64,000 nt of DNA from Planctomycetota bacterium (GCA_021791715.1 JAJYWB010000004.1:1-64000), one strand, 5' to 3'. Positions 1 to 9,749 are shown, counted from the stretch's first letter. Notes: generated from the sequence alone by a model not told the origin. Made by a program: numbers and translations.

Positions 1-1
1 A

Positions 2-288
2 AAGACGGCTCACCAGGAGGTTCGCCCTCCCATAAGAGTTCGCCGTCCCTGAAGAACAATAGCCCCGAAATGTTGATTCCGGGAGGGCGAGGCGCCGACC
101 GAGCCGGCTTATATCAAAATCAAGAAGAAGACGGCTCACCAGGAGGTTCGCCCTCCCATAAGAGTTCGCCCTCCCATAAGAGTTCGCCCTCCCATAAGAG
201 TTCGCCAAGCCAGACCGGTTCGACATCCCAGAACGGTTCGCCCGTCCAGCAGAGGTCGCCGTTGCAAATGGAGTCGCCGATGCGAATC
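2..288. repeat. REP-like hairpin repeat cluster with eight 18-bp tandem units
   Basis: A 43-bp sequence at 2-44 recurs exactly at 128-170, and a diverged inverted copy lies at 81-105. Each copy contains the short hairpin GGAGG-TTCGC-CCTCC. From 145 to 288 the DNA is built of eight 18-bp units, the first three nearly identical (GGTTCGCCCTCCCATAAG type) and the rest increasingly diverged. Because 18 is a multiple of three, open frames cross it on both strands (70-483 plus, 120-572 minus) and give hexapeptide repeats. I regard these as by-products rather than genes, since no start signal or family resemblance is visible. Confidence 0.85.
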
Positions 289-852
289 GGATCGGGAAAA
301 CACGGGAATTCTGCTTCCCGGAAGCACGTTTCTTCACAACGCGCTTCACCAATTCCAAAACCGCCGCCGTTACTCGCATCGATCACGAATCGTCGTCGAC
401 TCGAAGAATACACCCGCGGCGAAATCTTCGAGCGAAACCTCGCTTCGGCGACGCTCGATTTCGCGATGATTCCATCCCCATGACGTTCACTTGACGCGGA
501 ATCGTGATCAACAACGCAACGTGCCCGGGCGATCATAAAGGTCGATCCGGGACGCTCTTTGACATCCCGCACGCTTGATCAAGCGAACGGGGACGCGTGG
601 CGAAGATCGAGAATCGATTCTCTTGAAATTCGCGACGCGTCCCCCTCTCAAGGAGTTTCGTTCCCCATACCGCGCCGACAATTAGAATAATATAGTATAT
701 ATATAAAATATATGATTTAATCGCCGGGATATTTTCCCCAACAATCGGATTGAACGAAGATCCTCACTGGTCGCGAAGGCTCGGCTCGCCGCATAATACG
801 TTGTGGCGTATCGCGTGGATTTTTCGACTTTCGGCGAGCGAGTGAACGACCG
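289..852. other. Intergenic spacer with AT-rich patch
   Basis: No convincing gene is visible here. Open frames continue out of the repeat cluster to about 480-570 on both strands but have no recognisable product. At 684-720 there is a strongly AT-rich stretch of about 40 bp in an otherwise GC-rich region, which could hold the promoter of the downstream radical SAM gene. I cannot assign -10 and -35 boxes with confidence. Confidence 0.5.
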
Positions 853-2943
853 ATGGATTTATCGAACTTCGAACCCCCCTGCTCGGCTCGCGCCCAGGCG
901 CCCGATCTCGTTTCGATCGGCGGCCGCGGCTTGTCGGCTCGCTCGCCCGCGGCGCCGGGGTCGCTTCCCCATCTTCCGGCGACTCGCGCCGAGATGGACG
1001 CTCGGAATTGGGATCAGGTCGACGTCGTGTTCGTGACGGGAGACGCTTATGTCGATCATCCCGCGTTCGCGATGGCGATTTTGGGTCGAGTGCTCGAAGC
1101 CGAGGGGTTCCGCGTCGCGATCCTCAGCCAGCCCGATTGGAGGAGCGCCGAGCCTTGGCGGACGTTCGGCAAGCCTCGCCTGTTCTTCGCGATCAGCGCG
1201 GGGAATATGGATAGCATGATCAATCATTATACCGCGAATAAGAAGGTGAGGAACGACGACGCGTACAGCCCAGGCGGCAGAATCGGTCTTCGCCCCGATC
1301 GCGCCACGCTGCCGTATTGTCATCGAGCCCGCGAGGCGTATCCGGGCGTTCCCGTGATCGCGGGAGGGGTCGAGGCGTCGCTTCGGCGGCTGGCGCATTA
1401 CGATTATTGGAGCGATACGGTTAAGAAGTCGATCTTGCTCGATTCCAAGGCCGATCTCGTCGTCTTCGGCATGGGTGAGGAGCCGATCGTCGAGATCGCC
1501 CGCAGGCTCGACGCGGGAGAATCCCCCCGCGACCTTCGCGATATGAGGGGGGTCGCGTACGTTCTTGGCGCCAAGGAAACGCCCCCCGCCGACGCGTTGA
1601 TTTTGCCCTCGTATGAAGACGTGAAGGGTGATAAGCGGAAATTCGCGGTCGCGACGCGGATCATTCATCAAGAAACGAATCCGCATAACGCCAAGCGATT
1701 GGCGCAGTATCACGACCGTCAGGCGGTGGTTGCGAATCCGCCGTGGCCGCCGATCAGTCGCGAATCGATGGACAAGATTTACGGGCTGCCGTACACGCGT
1801 CGACCGCATCCGATGTATCGCGACGAGCGGATCCCGGCTTACGAGACGGTGAAGGATTCGGTCACGATCATGCGGGGTTGTTTCGGCGGGTGCACGTTTT
1901 GTTCGATCACGGCGCATCAAGGTCGAATCATTCAATCGCGTTCGCAAGAATCGATCTTAAACGAGCTGAAGATTCTCGGTTCCGATCCCGAATTTCCGGG
2001 GGTGGTTTCGGATCTCGGCGGTCCGACCGCGAACATGTACGAGATGAGGTGTCTCGAACCCGAGGTCGAGAAGATCTGCAAGCGTCTTTCATGCGTTCAT
2101 CCCAAGATTTGTAAACTTCTTGGAACCGATCACGGGCCGTTGGTCGAGCTGATGCGAAAGAGTCGCGAGGTGGAGGGGATCGACCAGTTATTGGTGGCTT
2201 CGGGGATTCGTACCGATCTGGCGCAAAAATCGCCCGAGTACATTCGGGAGTTGGCTGCGCATCATGTGGGGGGTCATTTGAAGGTCGCCCCCGAGCACGC
2301 CGATCCCGAGGTTCTTAAGCGGATGAAGAAGCCTTCGATCGACGATTTCGGCGGATTCGCGCGGGCGTTCGCCGAAGCCGGCCGCGCCGCGGGGAAACCG
2401 AAGCAATATCTTGTGCCTTATTTCATTGCGTCTCATCCCGGCAGCGATCTGAAGGCGATGATCGATTTGGCTTTGTTCCTCAAGCGCAACGGTTATCGTC
2501 CCGATCAGGTGCAGGATTTCATACCGGCGCCTTTTGATATCGCGACATGCATGTATTATACGGGATTGGATCCGTTTACGGGAGAGGCGGTCGAGACTCC
2601 GCACCGGCTGAAGGATCGGAAGTTGCAGCGGGCTTTGTTGCAGTTTTTCAAGCCCGAGAATTATTTCGAGGCGCGAGAGGCGCTTTTGAAAGCGGGTCGA
2701 GGCGATTTGATCGGCGCCGGGCCCGATTGTCTGATTCCTTCAAGGCCTCCTCAGGCCGCGGTTCGTTCGCGGATCGAGAAGGCGAATCGCTCGCTCTCGG
2801 AAGGGCGATATGTTCATACGATCGATTCGGGCGATCGCGGCGAGTCGTCTCAACAAGCCGATCCTTCGAAGTCGAAACGACGCGAGCCGACCGCGGCGGG
2901 GTATCGCCCGCACCGGCGTTCCGCCAAGAAACGACGGCGTTGA
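853..2943 (+). CDS. YgiQ family radical SAM protein
   Basis: The 696-residue product matches the YgiQ family of radical SAM proteins, whose exact reaction is not established. The radical SAM cluster motif is C343-x3-C347-x2-C350, inside [13 protein letters not shown]. The family's N-terminal part is recognisable in the segment around [13 protein letters not shown] (about 60-72), as is the later segment around [16 protein letters not shown]. The start at 853 is preferred over the ATG at 994 because the residues before M48 ([14 protein letters not shown]) still resemble the family N-terminus. The C-terminal 40 or so residues are basic and low-complexity, as is common in this family. No good Shine-Dalgarno sequence precedes the start. 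The family assignment is secure; the substrate is unknown. Confidence 0.93.
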   Translation: MDLSNFEPPCSARAQAPDLVSIGGRGLSARSPAAPGSLPHLPATRAEMDARNWDQVDVVFVTGDAYVDHPAFAMAILGRVLEAEGFRVAILSQPDWRSAEPWRTFGKPRLFFAISAGNMDSMINHYTANKKVRNDDAYSPGGRIGLRPDRATLPYCHRAREAYPGVPVIAGGVEASLRRLAHYDYWSDTVKKSILLDSKADLVVFGMGEEPIVEIARRLDAGESPRDLRDMRGVAYVLGAKETPPADALILPSYEDVKGDKRKFAVATRIIHQETNPHNAKRLAQYHDRQAVVANPPWPPISRESMDKIYGLPYTRRPHPMYRDERIPAYETVKDSVTIMRGCFGGCTFCSITAHQGRIIQSRSQESILNELKILGSDPEFPGVVSDLGGPTANMYEMRCLEPEVEKICKRLSCVHPKICKLLGTDHGPLVELMRKSREVEGIDQLLVASGIRTDLAQKSPEYIRELAAHHVGGHLKVAPEHADPEVLKRMKKPSIDDFGGFARAFAEAGRAAGKPKQYLVPYFIASHPGSDLKAMIDLALFLKRNGYRPDQVQDFIPAPFDIATCMYYTGLDPFTGEAVETPHRLKDRKLQRALLQFFKPENYFEAREALLKAGRGDLIGAGPDCLIPSRPPQAAVRSRIEKANRSLSEGRYVHTIDSGDRGESSQQADPSKSKRREPTAAGYRPHRRSAKKRRR

Positions 2944-3367
2944 TGGGAGGGATCTCGGATCGGCGCCGCGAGGAGTTAGGGCGATTCGGCGGCGCCGGGT
3001 GAGGCGGTCTGTTTGCGAGCGATTATCGCTCGGATTTCGGGGACGAGATCGGTTGAAACCGAGATCGGCGTCATTCCCTCGGCCTCCCAGGCGGCGGTGA
3101 TCTCGTCAGCCCTTTCGTCGTAGCAAACTTGATCGAACGAAATCATATTCGATTGGATATGGCGTTTCTCTCGCCGGGGGATCGCGAGTTCAAAACGGGA
3201 ATCGTCCCTCGAACGTTGTCGCCATACATCATGTCGCGATCGGCGAGCGCGGTTGATGTTTTCCGGGAACTTCGGATTGACGTCGAATCGGCGACTTTTT
3301 CCGTGGAGTAATCTTGATTGAGATCGAAGCGGTGGGTGCGCGACGAAGACCCTGAACGGAGCGGTTC
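2944..3367. other. Intergenic region without a supported gene
   Basis: This 424-bp stretch separates the radical SAM gene from the kinase gene. A 60-codon plus frame at 3129-3311 has no ribosome-binding site, no recognisable motif and a counter-frame of similar length, so I do not call it. No hairpin or repeat stands out. Confidence 0.5.
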
Positions 3368-4510
3368 ATGGCATTGCGAATTCGATCGGATCATTTGGCG
3401 CCGAGTTATAACGATTCTCGCGTGGAAAGCGAGGGGGAATCGGCGAGTTTCTCGGTTCCTTCAGACTCGGCGTGGGCGACGGTTCCGCGGCTTTGGTCGC
3501 GAAGCCGAACGGTTCCGTTGGCGCCTTCGACTCGAGATTCGCAAGAATCGATATCTCACGATCCCAAGTGGATGATCGGCGGTCGACCGCGGCGATGGGT
3601 GGGTGAGTATTTGTTGATAGAGCGGTTGGGAGGAGGGGGTCAGGGGACGGTTTGGAAGGCGGTGCGGACCGAGCCGTTCGTCGAGCTGGTGGCGCTTAAG
3701 ATGCTTTCGCCGCTGTTCGGTCAGGATGAACGACGCGTGGCCCAGCTTAGGCGCGAGGCCGAGCGTGCGGCGCGGCTTAGCAGTCCGTCGATCCTTCCCG
3801 CTTATGATTTTGGAGTCGCCGAAGGGATCGTGTATATGGCGATGCCGCTGATTCGTGGGTTCGCGCTTTCGGAGGTGATACGGCAGCGAAGGCATTGGCT
3901 GGCGGGTCGACCGCTCGGCAAATGGCATCCGCTGGCGCTTTTGGCGGATAAGGATTATGAAGAGCGGATCGTGCGGATCGTCTCGCGGATCGCCAAGGCG
4001 CTTTCCGAGGCGCATTCGGCGAGCGTCGTTCATCGGGATATCAAGCCGAGCAATATTCTAATCGACGAAAATTCGCTTATAGATGTTTATTTATCGGATT
4101 TCGGTTTGGGGCGCGATCTCGACGTTGCGACTCCGGCTCAATTGAAAGACGGAGCGGGGACGCCGATCTACATGGCGCCCGAAAAATTATTGAAAGGTTA
4201 TTTTGACGAGGTGAGATGCGACGTTTATTCGCTCGGCGCGACGCTGTTTGAGGCGCTGACGACGACTCAGCCGTTTCAGCCTCCCGCGGACATGCCGAGG
4301 ATCGTTTGGCCGACGTTCATGGCGGCGCAAAAAACGCCCGGAATACGCGATGTGAAACCCGATCTTGATGAAACGCTCGAGGCGATCGTTTTTCAATCGA
4401 TGAGCCGAGATCCCGAAACGCGGTACACGACCGCGGATCAATTCCGAGTCGATCTCGACGATTATCTCGCGGGAAAACCCCCGCGCGGTCTGGCCGCGAG
4501 AAGTCGATAA
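3368..4510 (+). CDS. Soluble PknB-type serine/threonine protein kinase
   Basis: This 380-residue eukaryotic-like kinase has the full catalytic set. The glycine-rich loop GGGGQG lies at 88-93, the ATP-anchoring lysine is K111 in VALK, the catalytic loop HRDIKPSN carries D224 and K226, the magnesium-binding DFG begins at D244, and an APE motif follows. HRD makes it an RD kinase, so activation-loop phosphorylation is likely. The kinase domain spans about 80-370. The first 70 residues are Ser/Arg-rich and probably disordered. There is no membrane helix or sensor domain, unlike many planctomycete kinases that carry C-terminal extensions, so it is probably cytoplasmic. An ATG at 3572 (residue 69) is an alternative start. 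Its target is unknown and its neighbours give no hint. Confidence 0.92.
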   Translation: MALRIRSDHLAPSYNDSRVESEGESASFSVPSDSAWATVPRLWSRSRTVPLAPSTRDSQESISHDPKWMIGGRPRRWVGEYLLIERLGGGGQGTVWKAVRTEPFVELVALKMLSPLFGQDERRVAQLRREAERAARLSSPSILPAYDFGVAEGIVYMAMPLIRGFALSEVIRQRRHWLAGRPLGKWHPLALLADKDYEERIVRIVSRIAKALSEAHSASVVHRDIKPSNILIDENSLIDVYLSDFGLGRDLDVATPAQLKDGAGTPIYMAPEKLLKGYFDEVRCDVYSLGATLFEALTTTQPFQPPADMPRIVWPTFMAAQKTPGIRDVKPDLDETLEAIVFQSMSRDPETRYTTADQFRVDLDDYLAGKPPRGLAARSR

Positions 4511-4543
4511 ATCGGAATAATAGCGAACAAGCAAACTTAATGC

Positions 4544-5206
4544 TTATCGGATATGATTAAGCAACACGATTCGTCGCGGTCGGTCGAGTTCGGCGGGATC
4601 GATCGTGATCGACCCTCCTCGGGCGGCCTCGACGTTCCAACCGGGAACGGAGTTTAAGAAGCGTTCAAGAGGTTGAATATTCAAGTTGATTTTGGGCGTT
4701 TTGTAATGCATCGGGACGACGACGCGGGGATCGATCGCATCGAGGAGTTCGGCGACGAGGGGGAGATCGATCGTCGGGGGACCTCCCGCGGGGATGAGGA
4801 CGACGTCGGCGTTGCGGATCGGTTCGAGTTCGGCATCGGTGAGCGGATGTCCGAGATCTCCGAGATGAACGAGGTGAACGCCCTCGGAGCGGAAGTGAAC
4901 GATCGTCACCTCGTCTTCGGGAAGTCGTTCGGGGGTTTCGAACACGTGAATCGCCTTGATGTGGATTCCGCGAACGGTTCGACCCTCGGGAGGGAGTTCG
5001 AGGGCGCGCACGACTTCAAACGGGGGGACGATTTGTCCAAGGTGGCTGTGATAGCGGTCGTTCTCGTGGCTGACGATCACGAGATCGGCGGGCTCGGCGA
5101 TCGGTTCGTAACCTCCCGAATCGGGCGAACGATACGGGTCGACGATGATCCGAAGGCCGGCGGTTTCAATCAGAAACGCGGCGTGGCCGTACCAGGTGAT
5201 TTTCAT
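4544..5206 (-). CDS. MBL-fold metal-dependent hydrolase, UlaG-like
   Basis: The 220-residue protein begins MKITWYGHAAFLIE and continues with IIVDPYR, LGDLGH and VPMHYKT. This is the pattern of the UlaG/RomA-like branch of metallo-beta-lactamase-fold proteins. The start at 5206 is chosen because the family begins with this MKITW segment. An upstream ATG (5248) would add 14 unconserved residues. The usual metal motif HxHxDH appears here as SHENDRYHSH, with Asn at the second His position, so metal binding may be altered. The later ligands (D and H in LGDLGH, H in PMHY) are present. It lies 52 bp downstream of the sugar permease on the same strand and could be in its operon. The substrate is unknown. 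Confidence 0.8.
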   Translation of the reverse strand: MKITWYGHAAFLIETAGLRIIVDPYRSPDSGGYEPIAEPADLVIVSHENDRYHSHLGQIVPPFEVVRALELPPEGRTVRGIHIKAIHVFETPERLPEDEVTIVHFRSEGVHLVHLGDLGHPLTDAELEPIRNADVVLIPAGGPPTIDLPLVAELLDAIDPRVVVPMHYKTPKINLNIQPLERFLNSVPGWNVEAARGGSITIDPAELDRPRRIVLLNHIR

Positions 5207-5248
5207 CGCGATCGATCTCTCCGCGATTATTCGCTTATGCTTAATCAA

Positions 5249-5267
5249 TCTAGTTGAATTAACTAGA
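5249..5267. repeat. Small perfect inverted repeat at the permease stop codon
   Basis: Seven-base arms TCTAGTT and AACTAGA flank a 5-base centre. The element covers the stop codon region of the sugar permease and sits in the 52-bp spacer before the MBL-fold gene. It is AT-rich, so as an RNA hairpin it would be weak. It may equally be a protein-binding operator or chance. Confidence 0.35.
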
Positions 5268-6266
5268 CTTATTGTTACGTTGATTGAACGCGACCGCGAG
5301 GACGACGACGGTTCCGAGGACGAGGCCTTCGACCTCGGTGCTTGAGACGCCCCATTTGAACTGGCCGGTTCCTTTGATGACGATCTGAACGAGGACGAGG
5401 CCGAGGACGGTTCCGCGGATCGAGCCCGCTCCTCCCGATAGGCTGCACCCGCCGACGACGGCCGCGGTGATCGCCCACAATTCGTAGCCGATTCCGAGGT
5501 TTCCGTCTCCCTGGCCTGTACTTCCCGCGAAGAGGATTCCGCCGAGCGCCGCGGAGAGGCCTGAAAGGCCGTAGGCGATGAGTTTGAGCCTGGGAACGCG
5601 GAGCCCTGAAAGCCTGGCCGCGGCCTCGTTGCCGCCGAGCGCGTAAAGGTGACGGCCGAGGACCGTCATCCCCATCACGACGCTGAGGATAATCGCGAGG
5701 ACGCTGAAAATCGCGACGGTGAACGTCGTATCGTTGCCGAGCTTGATGAAGAGGTCGCTCGTGATCCCGATCGGCTGCGAAAGGCTGATCAACCGCGCGA
5801 CGCTCCGCAAACCGGCCAGAGTGGCCAACGTGGCGATAAACGGCGGCAAACGTATTTGATTGATCAAAAAAGCATGAAAAACGCCGATGAGGAATCCCGC
5901 CGAAAGGGTGACGACGAGCGTGAGGCCGACGAGCGCCGTTTGGGGGGGAGCGGCGCCGAGCCAAAGCGCGGGGAGCCAGTCGCGCATCAGCCGAGCGGCG
6001 ACGACCGACGAGAGCGCGACGACCGAGCCGACCGAGAGGTCGATTCCTCCCGCGATGATGACGATCGCGGCGCCGAGCGAGAGGACTCCGAAAAGCGCGA
6101 TCTGGTGGAGCATATCTTGCAGGCTATACGGCGAGTAGAACGAATCGCGCGCCGACGAGAGGTAAATGACTCCCAGCACCGCGGCGACGCCGAGAAAGAG
6201 CCCTGTTTCCTGGAGTCGAAACAAAGCCTTCCACCAGGCGTGGGACGACGACGATCGATCGCTCAT
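5259..6266 (-). CDS. Sugar ABC transporter permease, RbsC-like
   Basis: This 335-residue integral membrane protein belongs to the ribose/xylose-type ABC permease family. It has about eight to ten hydrophobic helices. The family signature is recognisable in the segment IVIIAGGIDLSVGSVVAL and in the later glycine-rich part LSGGAGSIRGTVLGL. The ATG at 6266 overlaps the TGA of the upstream binding-protein gene in an ATGA arrangement, which fixes the start and implies translational coupling. With the lipoprotein encoded immediately upstream it would import a sugar or similar small polyol. No ATPase gene is adjacent, so the energising subunit must be encoded elsewhere or shared with another transporter. 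Confidence 0.92.
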   Translation of the reverse strand: MSDRSSSSHAWWKALFRLQETGLFLGVAAVLGVIYLSSARDSFYSPYSLQDMLHQIALFGVLSLGAAIVIIAGGIDLSVGSVVALSSVVAARLMRDWLPALWLGAAPPQTALVGLTLVVTLSAGFLIGVFHAFLINQIRLPPFIATLATLAGLRSVARLISLSQPIGITSDLFIKLGNDTTFTVAIFSVLAIILSVVMGMTVLGRHLYALGGNEAAARLSGLRVPRLKLIAYGLSGLSAALGGILFAGSTGQGDGNLGIGYELWAITAAVVGGCSLSGGAGSIRGTVLGLVLVQIVIKGTGQFKWGVSSTEVEGLVLGTVVVLAVAFNQRNNKSS

Positions 6267-7312
6267 GACGATTTCAAGCCTTTGCTGGTAAGCCATTTTT
6301 TCATTTCTTCGATCGTCATCACGTTATCGACTTTGACGCGCGAGTCGGCTTTGGGAAGGATGACCCGGACGCCCGTTTCGATCGTCGTCGCGCCTCCTGG
6401 AAGCATCTCGTTGATCGTTTTTTGATCCTTCTGGATTTTCGCCTTGAGCAGTTTGACCCCTTTAAAGCCGATATCGTAGGGGTTTTGGCAGACGGTCGCG
6501 TCGATCCAGCCGTTCGCGAGTTGATCGACGGCGCGCTCGTCGAGGTCGAAGGTGATTACCGTCACCTTGGCGCGGAGTTCGGCGAATTTGTTGATTTCTT
6601 GAGCGATCGCGGGTGCGTTATACGACCAGATGCCGAGCATCACCCCCATTTCGGGGTATTTGGTGATCGCGGTACGAACGTTGACCGCGGCGCGGTTCTT
6701 ATCGCCGCCGTCGGTGAACGTTTCGAGCTCGGTGAAGGCGTCGCCGGCGCCCGCGAAGAAGCTTTCGCGGCGGTCGATCGCGTTCGCGGCCTCTTTGCTT
6801 CCCACGAAGACGACGACGGGCCCTCCCTTGGGCCGAAGCGCCGCGGCGACTTTTCCCGCGATTCGCCCCGCGGCGCGATTGTCGGTACCGATATAGGCCT
6901 CGCGTGAATCGGCGGCGCCGTCGGAATCGATCGCGATGACGATCTTGCCCGCCTTGCGAAGCTCGCGCATCGCCGACGCGACCCCCTCGGCCTTGGCCTC
7001 GATCACCGAAACCGCGACCCCCTCGACGTCGGGGAGGCTGAGGACGTCTTTGAGGATTCGGATTTGACCCTGCACCGATCCCTCGTTCCGCCTCATCTCG
7101 GCGTCGACGTTGAGTTCGGCCGCGGCGTCTTTCATTCCTTTTTCGACCGCGGTCCACCAATCGGCGTTGCTGTTTGTAACAAATATAATGCGGGGTTTAC
7201 TCGAAGCTTGCGGCTTCGATCCTCCGGCGCCTCCGCCGCAACCCGTCATCGCCGCGAATCCAAGACAAACCGCGAACGTCGCCGCGGGAAAACGCCGAAC
7301 CAAGGAAATCAC
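6263..7312 (-). CDS. Sugar ABC transporter substrate-binding lipoprotein
   Basis: The 349-residue product is a periplasmic-binding protein of the ribose-binding (peripla_BP_4) type. It has a signal peptide with a lipobox ending MTGC, giving lipidated C25, followed by a Gly/Ser linker. The mature part starts with the typical strand KPRIIFVTNSNADWW and later shows YIGTDNRAAG, a family landmark between lobes. It should capture a sugar at the outer face of the cytoplasmic membrane and deliver it to the permease encoded directly downstream with a 4-bp overlap. The specific ligand cannot be read from sequence. The start has no strong ribosome-binding site but is supported by the lipoprotein leader. 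Confidence 0.92.
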   Translation of the reverse strand: MISLVRRFPAATFAVCLGFAAMTGCGGGAGGSKPQASSKPRIIFVTNSNADWWTAVEKGMKDAAAELNVDAEMRRNEGSVQGQIRILKDVLSLPDVEGVAVSVIEAKAEGVASAMRELRKAGKIVIAIDSDGAADSREAYIGTDNRAAGRIAGKVAAALRPKGGPVVVFVGSKEAANAIDRRESFFAGAGDAFTELETFTDGGDKNRAAVNVRTAITKYPEMGVMLGIWSYNAPAIAQEINKFAELRAKVTVITFDLDERAVDQLANGWIDATVCQNPYDIGFKGVKLLKAKIQKDQKTINEMLPGGATTIETGVRVILPKADSRVKVDNVMTIEEMKKWLTSKGLKSS

Positions 7313-7540
7313 CTACCACCCCCCTCGCCGGAGCCAAAATACGGTAAACGCTCGCATGAAGTGTCTGATTCCAGATCTTAACCGACGATCGAGCGCGTGA
7401 AAACTAGCGCCGCGCGGTTTTTGCGAAGCAAAGCTCGGGTCGAGCGCCGGCGGCGAAACTCGCGGCGACAAAGCGTCGATGAAACCATGTTATTTAAATC
7501 AGTATTTTTGAATAGATTTTGATATCGGCGCGATGTTTTT

Positions 7541-8074
7541 TTAGCCGAGGATGAGAAAGCCCGAAGCGCATTGGAGGGGCCAGGTGACGGCGAGTAAGAA
7601 GCCGACTCGGTTGGTCCAGGGGGGCGAGGCGGCTCGGTCGGCGGCTTCGGGAGCGACCGCGACCCACGTCGTCCAAACGACGCCAAGAGCGATCAAGCTC
7701 GACGCGACGAGGCCGATCGCGAGCGTCAGAGTGTAGGCGTCGACCGCGGTTCCGGGGTGGCGTCGAGCCGAGCCGACCGAGGGGCGAAGGAACGCCGAGG
7801 CGAGCCAGGGAAGGCCGAGAATTCCCCAAAGAATCTCGCCGATTTTGAATCGAGATAACGGTATTCGTTGATATCGGATCGCGGCGAGCACGAAGGGACC
7901 GGCCGAAGTCGCAGCGATAAGAAGGAACGCCCCCATGACGATGGGTGAAGTCGGCGCGAGGCCGTGCGAGAGGATGAGAGGGCGGACGTGTACCGAGGCG
8001 ATCGCGGCGCCCGTCACGAGCGCGGCGCAATCGAGCACGGTCAAACTTTTCGAGGTCGATTCGGTTCCGCTCAA
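7541..8074 (-). CDS. Hypothetical multi-pass membrane protein
   Basis: I do not recognise this 177-residue protein. It has about five hydrophobic segments (around residues 15-35, 45-65, 80-95, 112-135 and 155-175) and is otherwise featureless, so it is an inner-membrane protein. The start is a TTG at 8074 supported by GGGAG eight bases upstream; no ATG gives a similar length. It is transcribed away from der and shares the 199-bp spacer with it. Its stop lies about 230 bp upstream of the transporter operon start on the same strand, without obvious coupling. Confidence 0.7.
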   Translation of the reverse strand: MSGTESTSKSLTVLDCAALVTGAAIASVHVRPLILSHGLAPTSPIVMGAFLLIAATSAGPFVLAAIRYQRIPLSRFKIGEILWGILGLPWLASAFLRPSVGSARRHPGTAVDAYTLTLAIGLVASSLIALGVVWTTWVAVAPEAADRAASPPWTNRVGFLLAVTWPLQCASGFLILG

Positions 8075-8273
8075 CGAACAATCTCCCGCGATCGGACGTA
8101 CTTTTGCTGAAAATGGTCGAATCGGGAATTCGGCCTACCGAATCTCCCGCAATCGTTGCATACTATATTAGGCGTCGCGTTTGGCGTGAACGTAACGAGT
8201 CGGTGAGTCCGGGGTCGAGCCCTTTGGGGGGTGCGAGCCGAAGCTTGGCCTTGAGCCTGAATGGTGGTTGGTG

Positions 8274-9749
8274 ATGGCCTTACCGAAAGTCGTCATCGTC
8301 GGTCGCCCGAATGTCGGCAAATCGTCGATTTTCAACTGGCTGGCGGGCCGACGGATCGCGATCGTCGACGGATCTTCGGGGGTGACGCGAGACCGCGTTA
8401 CGACGTTGATCCAGATCGGTGAATCCGAACCGCGATACGCCGAACTCGTCGACACGGGCGGGATCGGCATGGTGGATCGCGACGATCTCACGCAGGATGT
8501 GGACGATCAGATCGAGACCGCGATCAACGAGGCCGATCTCATTTTGTTCGTCGTCGATATTCGAGACGGTCGGATGCCGCTCGACGAAGACGTCTCGGCG
8601 CGGCTCCGGTATGTCAGCAAGCCGATCATTCTCGTGATCAACAAGGCCGATACGCCCGAGATCGAAGGCAAAGGGGACGACTTTTACAAGCTCGGTCGCG
8701 GCAAGCCTGTATATGTATCGACGCGTGAGAATCGCAATAAAAAAGATTTGATCAAATGGATCGGCGAGATGCTCCCCGCGGGCGATCATCCCAAGCCTGC
8801 GGATTGCGTGATGAAACTCGCGGTGGTGGGTCGGCCGAACACGGGAAAATCGACGTTCATCAACACGCTCGCGAGCGCCGAGCGGATGATCGTTTCGGAG
8901 ATTCCCGGGACGACGCGCGACGCGGTCGACGTTCGCTTTGAACTCGACGGGATGCCGTTCATGGCGATCGACACCGCGGGAGTTCGCCGCAAGGCGAAGA
9001 TTCGCGAGGATCTCGATTTTTATTCGATGCACCGCGCCGAGCGTTCGATCCGCCGCGCCGACGTCGTCTTGCTTTTCCTCGATCCGCAACAAGGAGTCAC
9101 CCGGCTCGATAAACAACTCGCCGATTACATCGCCAAAGAATACAAGCCTTGTATTTTCGTGATTAACAAGTGGGATTTGATGATCGGCGACAATCCCTCG
9201 GCGAATCCCGCGATCACCGGCAAATTCGCGGTGGGAGTGCAGCACGCGTTTCGATCGATGTCGTACATGCCGATCGCCTTCATCACCGCGAAAACGGGCA
9301 AGAATGTTAAAGCGCTTTTAAATCTAGCTCAATCGATGTTTAAGCAGGCGAACAAGCGGGTTTCGACTTCGACTTTGAACAAGGTCGCTCGAGAGGCGTT
9401 CGACGCACAGCCGCCGAGTTCGCGCGACAATCGGTTTCCCAAGCTTTATTACGCGACTCAGGTCGACGTCGCTCCGCCGACTTTGGTTTTGTTCGTCAAT
9501 CGTCCCTCGCTTTTCGACGCTCCTTATCAACGCTATTTGCTGACGGCGTTGCGGAGGAAGCTTCCCTTCCGCGATATACCCATTAAACTCTATCTGAGAG
9601 CGCGTACCCAGGCCGAGCCCGTACCCGATCTCTCCAAGGTGAAAGCCGAGATCAAAGAGAGGAGTTCCTCCGGGGGCCGGCAGGGGGCGATCATGGAAGA
9701 GAATCTCGATCAGGAAGTTAACGAGCTCCTTGAGGAAATTCAGGATTGA
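8274..9749 (+). CDS. der: Ribosome-associating GTPase Der (EngA)
   Basis: This is a double GTPase required for 50S subunit assembly. Two tandem G domains are visible. The first has the P-loop GRPNVGKS at 10-17, DTGGIG and NKAD; the second has GRPNTGKS at 186-193, DTAGVRRK and NKWD. The C-terminal KH-like domain follows from about residue 355, with the family's FVNRPSLF segment. The product of 491 residues is slightly longer than most Der proteins because of an extended C-terminal tail. Three adjacent start codons are possible (TTG 8268, GTG 8271, ATG 8274), and I chose the ATG. The gene stands alone, divergent from a membrane-protein gene. Confidence 0.96.
   Translation: MALPKVVIVGRPNVGKSSIFNWLAGRRIAIVDGSSGVTRDRVTTLIQIGESEPRYAELVDTGGIGMVDRDDLTQDVDDQIETAINEADLILFVVDIRDGRMPLDEDVSARLRYVSKPIILVINKADTPEIEGKGDDFYKLGRGKPVYVSTRENRNKKDLIKWIGEMLPAGDHPKPADCVMKLAVVGRPNTGKSTFINTLASAERMIVSEIPGTTRDAVDVRFELDGMPFMAIDTAGVRRKAKIREDLDFYSMHRAERSIRRADVVLLFLDPQQGVTRLDKQLADYIAKEYKPCIFVINKWDLMIGDNPSANPAITGKFAVGVQHAFRSMSYMPIAFITAKTGKNVKALLNLAQSMFKQANKRVSTSTLNKVAREAFDAQPPSSRDNRFPKLYYATQVDVAPPTLVLFVNRPSLFDAPYQRYLLTALRRKLPFRDIPIKLYLRARTQAEPVPDLSKVKAEIKERSSSGGRQGAIMEENLDQEVNELLEEIQD

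Noticed and set aside
145-288. Possible CRISPR array in the 18-bp repeats
   Set aside because: The units are contiguous without unique spacers, decay steadily along the array and there are no cas genes nearby.
70-483. Plus frame of 137 codons with SPSHKS repeats at the left edge, and its minus counterpart
   Set aside because: Its repeats come from the DNA repeat cluster, and both strands are open because the unit is 18 bp. No ribosome-binding site is present.
3129-3311. 60-codon frame between the radical SAM and kinase genes
   Set aside because: There is no ribosome-binding site or motif, and a frame of similar length lies on the other strand.
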